Shown: positions 1 to 6,009 of the stretch, one piece after another
How positions within the stretch are numbered: the stretch's first letter is position 1
Layout: every line of letters starts with the position of its first letter
DNA from: a bacterium
Lineage (GTDB): Bacteria > UBP14 > UBA6098 > B30-G16
Assembly: GCA_027064665.1 (NCBI GenBank)
Contig: JAMOPH010000320.1
Coordinates: 1 to 8,089, forward strand
Reading direction: 5' to 3'
Length of the DNA: 8,089 bases
Notes under the pieces: model-generated
What the model was told of the DNA's origin: nothing
Seen by the model: the letters and a program-made list of their open reading frames with translations, nothing else
Database searches by the model: none
Program-made: the position numbers and the translations under genes

Positions 1-1
1 C

Positions 2-298
2 TGCGAGGTGGTCAGCACGCTGGTGCGGAAAAACGGCGTGAAACTTGCTACTCCCACTGGCGATGTCGCTGGGGAGCGGTCAATGTTTGCCATCAGGGGC
101 GAGCAGGATGTGGTCGCCAACACGCGGGAGGTGTATCCCGGGCTGTTCGTCGCCGGGATGGCGGCGAATGCGGCTTTCGGCGGACAGAGGATGGGTCCCA
201 TTTTCGGCGGGATGCTTCTTTCGGGCAAGCGAGTTGCGGAACTGATTCATCAGGCGCTGTCGGGGTCGTCCGCCGGCGATGTCTCCGAGGCGATGTGA
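2..298 (+). CDS. thi4: Thiazole synthase Thi4 family, C-terminal part (5' end outside window)
   Basis: The last 98 residues of a Thi4-type thiazole synthase, which makes the thiazole moiety of thiamine (as ADP-thiazole) from NAD and glycine plus a sulfur donor; older databases call prokaryotic members ribose-1,5-bisphosphate isomerase. The reading frame is open from base 2 and ends at TGA 296-298. The recognisable family block is the run NTREVYPGLFVAGMAANAAF, then RMGPIFGGMLLSGK, the FAD/NAD-type dinucleotide-fold C-terminus that binds the adenylated intermediate. The position that separates suicide (Cys) from catalytic sulfide-using (His) enzymes lies upstream of the window, so the mechanism cannot be decided. 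The tail after the family core (about 15 residues, SGSSAGDVSEAM) is ordinary hydrophilic sequence. No thiamine gene follows; the next gene is unrelated. Confidence 0.9.
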   Translation, partial: CEVVSTLVRKNGVKLATPTGDVAGERSMFAIRGEQDVVANTREVYPGLFVAGMAANAAFGGQRMGPIFGGMLLSGKRVAELIHQALSGSSAGDVSEAM

Positions 299-428
299 AG
301 ATTTCATAATTTTTCCGGCGTGCAGAGGGCAAAGCGGGGCAGGTTATAATTTTCGCCGTGGATAGATATGCTGGCGCCGTATTTGGGTTAGTTGGATATA
401 TTTCTAATAAAATTTGGGGTGGAATTCT
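299..428 (+). promoter_or_regulatory. Intergenic gap upstream of the HAD gene with weak promoter candidates
   Basis: A 130-bp gap between the Thi4 stop and the HAD start. A perfect -10 hexamer, TATAAT, lies at 345-350, but nothing like TTGACA lies 16-18 bp before it. A second candidate is TTGGGT (383-388), a 16-bp spacer and TAATAA (405-410), which would leave a very short leader. Two similar stretches, ATAATTTTTCCGGCGTG (305-321) and ATAATTTTCGCCGTG (346-360), make an imperfect direct repeat. No convincing hairpin-plus-T-run terminator for the Thi4 gene was seen. A promoter is likely here because the genes are separated, but its exact place is uncertain. Confidence 0.35.
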
Positions 429-1250
429 ATGAGAAAGCCCGAGTTGGTGATAATAGACCTTGACGGGACGCTTCTGCGCGGCGACCAGACGGTGGGCGAG
501 CGGACTTTAGAGGCAATCGCCCGTGCCCGCGACCGTGGGGTGATGATAACTTTCGCCACTGGCAGAATGGTGTCGGCGTCCCGGAAGTATCTGCGCCTTC
601 TGGGGATAGATTTGCCGATGGTGGCGCTCAACGGGGCGCTGGTCAAGGGCGACCGCGAGGACGAAAGCGATGTGGTCTATCACGCGCCGGTGCCCGGGGA
701 CAGTTTCCGCGCGATGTTTGACGCTATCGCCCGAAGCCGCGCCACGGTGTCGGTGGTCAAAATTGACCGGACTTTTGGATGGAATGTGAACCCGGAAATT
801 TCTAAAAAACTTTCCGCGTGGATAGTGAATATAACCGAGGTGGAGCCCGAATATGCGCCATCGGAGCCAACTATAGTTATGGTCGCCGGGGATGAAGAGC
901 CCGTCAGGGAGACCTATGAGGCGGTGAAAAATATAAATCCTGAGGGAATTGACTATTTTATATTCCCGTCAATCCGGTATTATCCGATGTGGTATCTTGA
1001 AATTCGCGGGAAAGGGGTCCATAAAGGGAGTGGAGTGAGGGCATTGAGGGAAAAACTCGGTGTGCCGCGCGAGAAAACGATGGTTATAGGCGATTTTGTC
1101 AACGATTTGCCGATGTTTGAGGAGGCAGGAATCCGCGCGGCTGTGGCAAACGCCCATCAGGATATAATAGATATGTCCGACTATGTTTCGCCCTATTCCT
1201 GTGACCAGGATGGAGTGGCGGATATAATAGAGAAAGTTATATTAAGGTGA
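429..1250 (+). CDS. Cof-type HAD-superfamily hydrolase (sugar-phosphate or nucleotide phosphatase)
   Basis: A 273-residue cytosolic phosphatase of HAD subclass IIB (Cof/YwpJ-like), the usual family length. All four HAD motifs are present: motif I D10-L-D12-G-T with the nucleophile Asp10; motif II T44 in ATGR; motif III Lys199 in the VHKGSG segment; and motif IV G-D222-x-x-N225-D226, which binds magnesium. The type IIB cap lies between about residues 80 and 185. The family dephosphorylates small phosphometabolites such as sugar phosphates, FMN or PLP; the substrate cannot be read from sequence. I chose ATG 429, with GGGGTGG (416-422) six bases upstream. A TTG at 414 in frame would add five residues but overlaps that purine run. 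The stop codon sits inside the ribosome-binding site of the next gene, so the two are probably co-transcribed. Composition is GC-rich, in contrast to the following pair. Confidence 0.9.
   Translation: MRKPELVIIDLDGTLLRGDQTVGERTLEAIARARDRGVMITFATGRMVSASRKYLRLLGIDLPMVALNGALVKGDREDESDVVYHAPVPGDSFRAMFDAIARSRATVSVVKIDRTFGWNVNPEISKKLSAWIVNITEVEPEYAPSEPTIVMVAGDEEPVRETYEAVKNINPEGIDYFIFPSIRYYPMWYLEIRGKGVHKGSGVRALREKLGVPREKTMVIGDFVNDLPMFEEAGIRAAVANAHQDIIDMSDYVSPYSCDQDGVADIIEKVILR
1201..1228 (+). promoter_or_regulatory. Candidate internal promoter within the HAD gene, ahead of the ATPase-nuclease pair
   Basis: GTGACC (1201-1206, four of six matches to TTGACA), a 16-bp spacer and a perfect TATAAT (1223-1228). 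It lies in the last 50 bp of the HAD gene and would start RNA near 1235, about 22 bases ahead of the ATPase ATG, with the ribosome-binding site inside that short leader. The same hexamers also encode ordinary residues of the HAD C-terminus (Asp-Ile-Ile), and the 12-mer GGATATAATAGA also occurs 60 bp upstream at 1160-1171 without a -35 element, so chance cannot be excluded. Confidence 0.35.
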
Positions 1251-1253
1251 GGT
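1244..1253 (+). promoter_or_regulatory. Ribosome-binding site of the ATPase gene, overlapping the HAD stop codon
   Basis: AAGGTGAGGT overlaps the TGA stop of the HAD gene (1248-1250); AGGTGA ends six bases before ATG 1257. This supports that start and suggests translational coupling to the HAD gene. Confidence 0.65.
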
Positions 1254-1256
1254 AAT

Positions 1257-2357
1257 ATGTGGATAAAGAAATTAGAAATTAAAAATTTTGGGGTATTTGA
1301 GGAAGCCACATTTGTGTTTTCCGATAAGGTGAATCTGTTAGTTGGAACTAATGATACGGGTAAAAGTAGTATTTTGAAGTTGATATATGCGGTAATAATG
1401 GCTTATAGAGAACGGATGTCAGAGAGAAAACTGTACAGCAAGCCGGATAATGTGATTTTTGGTGATTGGTTTATGAAGGTTTTTTTGCCGGATAAATTGG
1501 GAGATTTGGTTAGAAAGTTTTCTTTCGGCAATCAAAGGGCGGAAATTTTGGTGGAAACGGAAGAATTTATCTGTGAGTTATCCTTTTCCCGGAAGGCTGA
1601 AAAGCAAATGGGAAATGTAGAAATTGATGTTTTAAGTGCTAAGGAAAGATTTCAACCAGATGAAATATATCTGGTGCCGCCATTTGATGTAGTTTTTCTG
1701 GATGAAGCAGTGGATATGTTAAAGGAATATCCAATTTTTCCAGTGTATATTGAGAGGTTACTTAATGCTGTAAAAGTCGCTAAACGACTTAAACCGAGAT
1801 TAAGTAAGGAAATTCAGGAAATAATGCAGGGAATAAGAGAAAAAATGAACGGGCATTTAACTGTATCTGATGAGAAGTTTATTTTTAGACGGGGGCAGAC
1901 TTCGTTTAATGCTAAAATGGTGGCTGATGGTTTTAGGAAACTCGGTGTGTTTGACCTGCTTTTGCGCTCTAATAAGTTGAGAAACGGGACAATATTATTG
2001 GTGGATGAACCAGAATCCACACTTAATCCTGAAATGGCGGTTATGTTGGTTGAATTGCTATATAAAATCTCTATTGCTAAAAATGTCCAAATTTTTGTAT
2101 CTACTCACGATTATTTTGTGGCTTCAATGTTTAGATTGAAGGCATTGGAAAATAAGGATGTTCCATCTAATGCTCTGTTTGATTTAACAGAAAAATTCTC
2201 ACGGGTATTTTCTATCTACTATTTGGTTAAGCGTAACGCTGTCGTGGTGGAATCTTCTCCATTGTCAGTTCCCCTTGGGGAGGATAATCCTATAGTTGCG
2301 ACCTTTGTTGAATTGTTTGAGATGGAAAAGAGATTAAATGAATATGAAAAGATCTAA
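1257..2357 (+). CDS. Compact ABC/AAA15-type ATPase, likely sensor/switch subunit of a two-gene defence-like system
   Basis: A 366-residue soluble ATPase of the SMC/OLD/AAA15-AAA21 group. The N-terminal strand pair (IKKLEIKNFGVFEEATFVF) is the standard opening of these proteins. Walker A is G30-T-N-D-T-G-K36-S37; the signature-like helix is A223-D-G-F-R-K-L; Walker B is L-L-V-D250-E251-P with catalytic Glu251; the D-loop is STLNP (254-258) and the H-loop His is H284. The insert between the ATPase halves (about 60-205) is short, with no long coiled coil or zinc hook, and there is no C-terminal TOPRIM nuclease, so this is not a full OLD, GajA or Rad50 protein. The C-terminus holds a NPIV block (344-347) and a charged helix. 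The nuclease-like gene starts inside its last codons. Composition is AT-rich, roughly one-third GC, unlike its neighbours, suggesting acquisition. The fold is certain; a role in phage defence is inferred. Confidence 0.88.
   Translation: MWIKKLEIKNFGVFEEATFVFSDKVNLLVGTNDTGKSSILKLIYAVIMAYRERMSERKLYSKPDNVIFGDWFMKVFLPDKLGDLVRKFSFGNQRAEILVETEEFICELSFSRKAEKQMGNVEIDVLSAKERFQPDEIYLVPPFDVVFLDEAVDMLKEYPIFPVYIERLLNAVKVAKRLKPRLSKEIQEIMQGIREKMNGHLTVSDEKFIFRRGQTSFNAKMVADGFRKLGVFDLLLRSNKLRNGTILLVDEPESTLNPEMAVMLVELLYKISIAKNVQIFVSTHDYFVASMFRLKALENKDVPSNALFDLTEKFSRVFSIYYLVKRNAVVVESSPLSVPLGEDNPIVATFVELFEMEKRLNEYEKI
2324..2332 (+). promoter_or_regulatory. Ribosome-binding site of the nuclease-like gene, inside the ATPase gene
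   Basis: GGAAAAGAG lies five bases before ATG 2338, within the coding sequence of the ATPase C-terminus. A second in-frame ATG at 2344 is two codons further on and has worse spacing, so 2338 is preferred. Confidence 0.45.
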
Positions 2358-2841
2358 CGGTAATGGATTATGTGAGATGATAGAGCGGGATTTTCCCGAA
2401 GAAGGAAGTTCCATTTTTGTAGAACTGCCGGCGGGAGCGGAAATTAAATTTCTAAGACCTGACGATGTGGTTGGCAGTTCTTGTAGATCGTGCGATTTTT
2501 TGCTTGATTATAACAAAAAAACTGTGCTCATTGAAGTTAAAAATTTAGTAAAAGTTTCAGAAGACAACTTGGACGGATTGATTAAAAAAGCTATCTGTCA
2601 AATGAGATGTTCTTTGTTTTTGACTGGTTTTAAAGATATATTCTATTTATTTCTTGGCTATTTGGGGGAGTTGGATAGACCAGATTATAAGGAATTGGTT
2701 CAAGAGATCTTTTCACGAGCAGTCCAACTTGATAAAAATTTTTGTAATATTAAAGCATTCTGTGTCTATGACGAAAAAGAACTGCAAAATAGATTGAGAA
2801 ATTTGTTTGGGATTGAGGAAATTAAAATCACTATTAAATAA
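2338..2841 (+). CDS. Small PD-(D/E)XK nuclease-like protein, probable effector partner of the ATPase
   Basis: A 167-residue soluble protein I cannot assign to a named family. The central segment fits the restriction-endonuclease fold: D53 in the strand CDFLLDY, then V-L-I-E66-V-K68 on the next strand (D-x12-E-x-K), followed by a helix with Q88 (KKAICQM), a position often Gln in such nucleases; E35 could be the upstream acidic residue. It is rich in cysteine for its size: C12, C49, C52, C87, C91, C136 and C142, with C49-x2-C52 beside the active-site Asp and C87-x3-C91 beside Q88. There is no signal peptide or membrane segment. The gene overlaps the ATPase gene by 20 bp in another frame and shares its AT-rich composition, so the two probably travel and act together. 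Nuclease activity and any metal or Fe-S site are inferred from motifs only. It could instead be a nuclease-fold protein with a structural role. Confidence 0.7.
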   Translation: MNMKRSNGNGLCEMIERDFPEEGSSIFVELPAGAEIKFLRPDDVVGSSCRSCDFLLDYNKKTVLIEVKNLVKVSEDNLDGLIKKAICQMRCSLFLTGFKDIFYLFLGYLGELDRPDYKELVQEIFSRAVQLDKNFCNIKAFCVYDEKELQNRLRNLFGIEEIKITIK

Positions 2842-2844
2842 TCT

Positions 2845-3636
2845 ATGTCTCCGCTGTTTTACATATATTTTATCCCGGTTACGCTGGTGGATTTTATTGA
2901 TATTGTCCTCGTTTCTGCGGCGATATATGGCGTTTTGCATATTATGGAGGGCACGAGGGCGAGGTCAATGCTTGCCGGTTTGTTGGCGATTTTTGTGGTT
3001 GCCCTTGTGGCTTACTCGTTCAATCTCTCCACCGTTGCCTGGGCGGTGAACAAACTCGGAACTGTGTGGGTTATTGCGTTCATTATCGTGTTTCAGCCGG
3101 AGTTGAGGGACCTTCTGACCCGTATAGGCAACAGCAGGATATTCCGGGCGTTTTCGGAGCAGCCTGCCATCCGCATAATTGACGATGTGGTTAGTGCGGC
3201 AAAGATTTTGTCGGAGGAGCAAATCGGGGCGCTGTTTGCGATTCAGCGCAATGTTCCCCTGGATGATATAGCCCGCACCGGAAAGCCCATTGACGCCAAA
3301 CTCACACCGGAACTTCTGGCGACCATATTTGCCCCTCATACGCCCCTGCACGACGGAGGAGTGGTGATAGTTGGGGACAAAATCAAAGCCGCCGCCTGTG
3401 AGTTCCCGATGACCGAAAACCCCAAGTATCGCCGTGTTCTGGGTATGAGGCATCGTGCCGGGATTGGTCTTTCCGAGCAGACCGATGCGGTGGTGGTGAT
3501 TGTCTCCGAGGAGACCGGGGCGATTTCGCTTGCCGTTCACGGGTATCTTCACAGGCGCCTTGATGCCAACGCCCTCAAGCGCCTTTTGGAGATCGTTTTT
3601 ACCGAAAAGGAGCGTCTGCCCGAGCCCGAGCAATAG
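2845..3636 (+). CDS. cdaA: Membrane diadenylate cyclase CdaA (DisA_N/DAC domain)
   Basis: A 263-residue enzyme that joins two ATP into cyclic di-AMP, the messenger controlling potassium uptake, osmolyte balance and wall homeostasis. Length and layout fit CdaA: about three membrane segments in residues 5-85, with the family block GTRAR (36-40), then the cytosolic DAC domain from about 100 to 235. The active-site motifs are D170-G-G172 (usually DGA) and R202-H-R204 (usually preceded by Thr, here Met201); the run SEETGAISLAV is highly typical. ATG 2845 lies 3 bp after the nuclease stop and has no visible Shine-Dalgarno sequence, so translation probably depends on coupling to the upstream gene. 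The common partners cdaR and glmM do not follow; instead a convergent gene begins 24 bp away. The C-terminal tail is short. Family assignment is firm; activity with the two motif changes is likely but untested. Confidence 0.93.
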   Translation: MSPLFYIYFIPVTLVDFIDIVLVSAAIYGVLHIMEGTRARSMLAGLLAIFVVALVAYSFNLSTVAWAVNKLGTVWVIAFIIVFQPELRDLLTRIGNSRIFRAFSEQPAIRIIDDVVSAAKILSEEQIGALFAIQRNVPLDDIARTGKPIDAKLTPELLATIFAPHTPLHDGGVVIVGDKIKAAACEFPMTENPKYRRVLGMRHRAGIGLSEQTDAVVVIVSEETGAISLAVHGYLHRRLDANALKRLLEIVFTEKERLPEPEQ

Positions 3637-3660
3637 AAATGCCGCTGTGTTTGGTGGTGG

Positions 3661-5928
3661 TCAGGTGAGCCCGTGTTTGTCCTTATACATCAGGTTGTCG
3701 GCGTAATCAATAATCATTTCAAGTTCGTCGGGGCGGGTTGCTGTTGCGGCGCCGATTGCAAAATCCATCGGAAACGGATATCTCTCCGACATCTTTATCT
3801 GCCACTGGACCTTTGCCCTGCGCAGTTGCGAGACGATTTTGTCAAGTTCTTCCTGTGAGACCTTGTTCAGAAACACGATGAATTCATCTCCGCCATACCT
3901 TGCAACCGGGACATCAGGGAACATTGATTTGAGAAGATTGGCGATTTCCACAAGAAGGGTGTCGCCGGAGGAGTGCCCGTAGGTGTCGTTGACCCTTTTG
4001 AGCCCGTTTATGTCAATCATAATTATTGATACCGGGAAGCCTTTGAGGAGACTTTCTCTTGCTTCCTGTTTTATGTAATCCTCGCAGAAGCGGCGGTTAT
4101 ACAGACCGGTGAGCGCATCACGGATAGCCTGTTCTTTGAGTTGCTGGTAGAGTTTTGCCCTGTCAATTGCCAGAGATGCCTGCGCCGCCAGAGATGACAA
4201 AAACCACAGGTCCTGCTCGGTGAAACGGTTGACCTCACGGCTTTCCACATCAAGGACGCCGATGACCTTGCCGCCAACTACGAGGGGGACCGCCATCTCT
4301 GACCGCACATCAAGGTCGGTGGGGATAAAGCGGGAGTCTTTGGTCACATCGGGGACGATAAGGGGCTGACCCGTGCTGGCGACCCATCCTGTCACGCCCT
4401 TGCCCACTGGAATCCTGTGATGGGACACATCCGACTGGAACCCCCACGCAACCTTGACATAAAGTTCGTTTTTCTCCTCGTCAAGGAGGAGAATTGATGT
4501 GGCGGCGTAGTCAAAACTCTCCTGGACAATCCACAGAATTTGCTCTAACAGGAGGTCGTAATCCACGGCGGAGATGAGGGCTTTGGAAATTTCATACAGG
4601 GCAAGACTTTCCTTGAGTCTGCGCTCAAGGTCGTTGTATAGTCTGCGGTTTTCAAGGGCGACCGAGATTTCTTCGCCGACGGCTTTTATTAGTTTTTCAA
4701 AGGCTTCATCGTTGGGGAAAACCCGAAGGGAATAGAGATGGATTGCCCCCATATATTCATTTCCACGATATAGAGGGATACGGATGTAGCCTATTATTCC
4801 GTGTTTTGCGGCGATGTGGCTGAGTTCAGTATTATCTGTGATAAACTTGACCTCTTCAAGAAATATAAATCCACACTTTTCAACTTTGCGCTTCATTATT
4901 TCTTCGGGCGAGGTTCCGATTTTTTCCTGAATTTCCTTCGTAAATTCATCGGGAAGTGTGTCTGTGTGGTAGAATTCTACTTTACCCTCTGGGGTTATTA
5001 TAAAGGCAGATGCGCCATATGTATGGAAAAATCGGTTTAGTTTCTCCAAAAAGCGCTGCATCATAATTGATGTGTCAGTGATTGAGTTGCCAATTGAGGT
5101 TATATCCCGCAGCAGAGCAAGACTTCTGAGTCTTGTTTCGCTTTTGGCAGTGATAATTGCCGCTTCCCGCTCAAATTCAAACTGCATCTCCTGAATTCTG
5201 CGGTGTAGTTTTTCTATTTGTTCCACCAGCGGGGCGAAGTTATGCCATATTTCCTTCGGCATTTCGCTTTCGTTATTTATGTATCTGGATATCTTGGGAA
5301 TTTCTTTGTTTATACTTTTGTTGAATAGAAATACCACCCAGATTGCCAGCAGAAAACTTATGAGAACCGCTACCAGTGCAATTTTTTTCTTACTATATCC
5401 ACTGCCGCCGACGATTAGTTCAATTATAGTCGGTGAAATTGACATTGTCAAAAGAAACTTGTGGTTTTTTAGTTCGTGCCCACATATTATCACTGGTGAA
5501 TCTGAATTGCGCAAAAGTTTATCGTTGTTTTTATATACATATATCTCTCCGAACCTTGTGAAATCAGATGGATAAAATATGGGTTTGAATTGAGTGGTTA
5601 AATACTTCGGCGAGAACAGTTCGTTCCCCCTTTTGTAAATCAATTTCCACTTTCCGCCTTCCCAGTGGTAGATGTTTATCTCCTGAACCGGAACTCGGGT
5701 GATATCAACCGGATAACTGTCTCCCTCAAGGGAGGAGAACTGACTCAAATAGATGTTGGTTACTCGGGAAAGTATTGTGGAGCACACTCCATACAGATGG
5801 TTTTTGAACTCCTCAAATTTCCTTTCAGTCTGGAGTTCGTCGTAAATCCACAATACGGCAACAGATGCAAAGGTAATCGCCAGAAAAACAATCAGCACCT
5901 GTTTGTATATCGGGTTTGTTGTCTTCAT
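3661..5928 (-). CDS. Membrane sensor diguanylate cyclase with two GAF domains and C-terminal GGDEF
   Basis: A 755-residue inner-membrane signalling protein predicted to make cyclic di-GMP from two GTP. Order: TM1 (about 9-29), an extracytoplasmic sensor region of about 150 residues with no family I recognise, TM2 (about 181-202), a HAMP-like or coiled-coil linker (203-270), a divergent GAF domain (about 275-428), a classical GAF domain (about 445-593, with GKGVTGWVASTGQPLIVPDV), and a GGDEF domain (602-755). The catalytic loop is intact, G679-G-D-E-F683, with the metal Asp639 and the ND-x-YGH segment. The RxxD inhibitory site five residues before GGDEF is absent (PDVPVA there), so product feedback through it is not expected. 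The start ATG (5926-5928) has GGAAAG abutting it, a weak ribosome-binding site. The 5' half is visibly more AT-rich than the 3' half. It converges on cdaA, with no room for a terminator. The sensed ligand is unknown. Confidence 0.92.
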   Translation of the reverse strand: MKTTNPIYKQVLIVFLAITFASVAVLWIYDELQTERKFEEFKNHLYGVCSTILSRVTNIYLSQFSSLEGDSYPVDITRVPVQEINIYHWEGGKWKLIYKRGNELFSPKYLTTQFKPIFYPSDFTRFGEIYVYKNNDKLLRNSDSPVIICGHELKNHKFLLTMSISPTIIELIVGGSGYSKKKIALVAVLISFLLAIWVVFLFNKSINKEIPKISRYINNESEMPKEIWHNFAPLVEQIEKLHRRIQEMQFEFEREAAIITAKSETRLRSLALLRDITSIGNSITDTSIMMQRFLEKLNRFFHTYGASAFIITPEGKVEFYHTDTLPDEFTKEIQEKIGTSPEEIMKRKVEKCGFIFLEEVKFITDNTELSHIAAKHGIIGYIRIPLYRGNEYMGAIHLYSLRVFPNDEAFEKLIKAVGEEISVALENRRLYNDLERRLKESLALYEISKALISAVDYDLLLEQILWIVQESFDYAATSILLLDEEKNELYVKVAWGFQSDVSHHRIPVGKGVTGWVASTGQPLIVPDVTKDSRFIPTDLDVRSEMAVPLVVGGKVIGVLDVESREVNRFTEQDLWFLSSLAAQASLAIDRAKLYQQLKEQAIRDALTGLYNRRFCEDYIKQEARESLLKGFPVSIIMIDINGLKRVNDTYGHSSGDTLLVEIANLLKSMFPDVPVARYGGDEFIVFLNKVSQEELDKIVSQLRRAKVQWQIKMSERYPFPMDFAIGAATATRPDELEMIIDYADNLMYKDKHGLT

Positions 5929-6009
5929 CTTTCCAATTGAATTTGCCCCATCTCAATTTGTGCAGTAAATTTTCTTAAAGTCAAGGAATTATTGAACGGA
6001 GGGTAAATT
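5929..6009. promoter_or_regulatory. Divergent promoter region between the sensor cyclase and the amidohydrolase
   Basis: This 81-bp AT-rich gap separates two genes transcribed away from each other, so it must hold both promoters unless they start further in. On the minus strand a TTGACT (5979-5984) could be a -35 for the cyclase gene, but the hexamer 17 bp on (ACAAAT, 5956-5961) is a poor -10. I found no good plus-strand pair. The location follows from gene order; exact elements are not resolved. Confidence 0.35.
5998..6003 (+). promoter_or_regulatory. Strong Shine-Dalgarno site of the amidohydrolase gene
   Basis: GGAGGG with a six-base spacer to ATG 6010 fixes that start. It also shows that this genome uses Shine-Dalgarno initiation, which makes its absence before cdaA and folD noteworthy. 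Confidence 0.8.

Larger units (their letters stand above)
1257..2841 (+). other. AT-rich two-gene accessory cassette (ATPase plus nuclease-like protein)
   Basis: The two overlapping genes form a block of about 1.6 kb that is roughly one-third GC in the lines I counted, against roughly half to well over half GC in the HAD and cdaA genes on either side. The block begins 6 bp after the HAD stop and ends 3 bp before the cdaA start, so it fits exactly between them. No transposase, integrase, terminal inverted repeat or clear target duplication was found; only TATTAA occurs near both edges (1240-1245 and 2832-2837), which is too little to call a duplication. Horizontal acquisition is inferred from composition. 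Confidence 0.5.

Noticed and set aside
373..378. GGCGCC palindrome in the gap before the HAD gene
   Set aside because: A six-base palindrome in GC-rich DNA is expected by chance and does not form part of a larger hairpin.
414..428. TTG start that would extend the HAD protein by five residues
   Set aside because: It overlaps the purine run GGGGTGG that serves ATG 429 and adds residues not typical of the family.
1160..1231. Exact 12-bp direct repeat GGATATAATAGA at 1160-1171 and 1220-1231
   Set aside because: Both copies encode Asp-Ile-Ile in the HAD C-terminus with the same codons; there are only two copies, so it is probably coincidence apart from the possible -10 in the second.
1257..2841. 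Toxin-antitoxin interpretation of the ATPase-nuclease pair
   Set aside because: Neither protein resembles a known antitoxin, and a full ABC-type ATPase fits a sensing or switching role better; it cannot be excluded without homologues.
2965..3633. 222-codon open frame on the minus strand opposite cdaA
   Set aside because: It lies wholly within a clear CdaA gene; the translation is rich in Gly, Arg, His and Asn with no domain. It is a shadow of the GC-rich codon pattern.
1257..3636. A CBASS-like system in which CdaA makes the signal that activates the nuclease
   Set aside because: CBASS uses CD-NTase cyclases, not the DAC fold; CdaA here is the standard membrane housekeeping form, and the composition break separates it from the cassette. 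Kept only as a coupling observation.
3637..3660. Bidirectional terminator between cdaA and the diguanylate cyclase
   Set aside because: The 24-bp gap is GT-rich with no inverted repeat or T-run.
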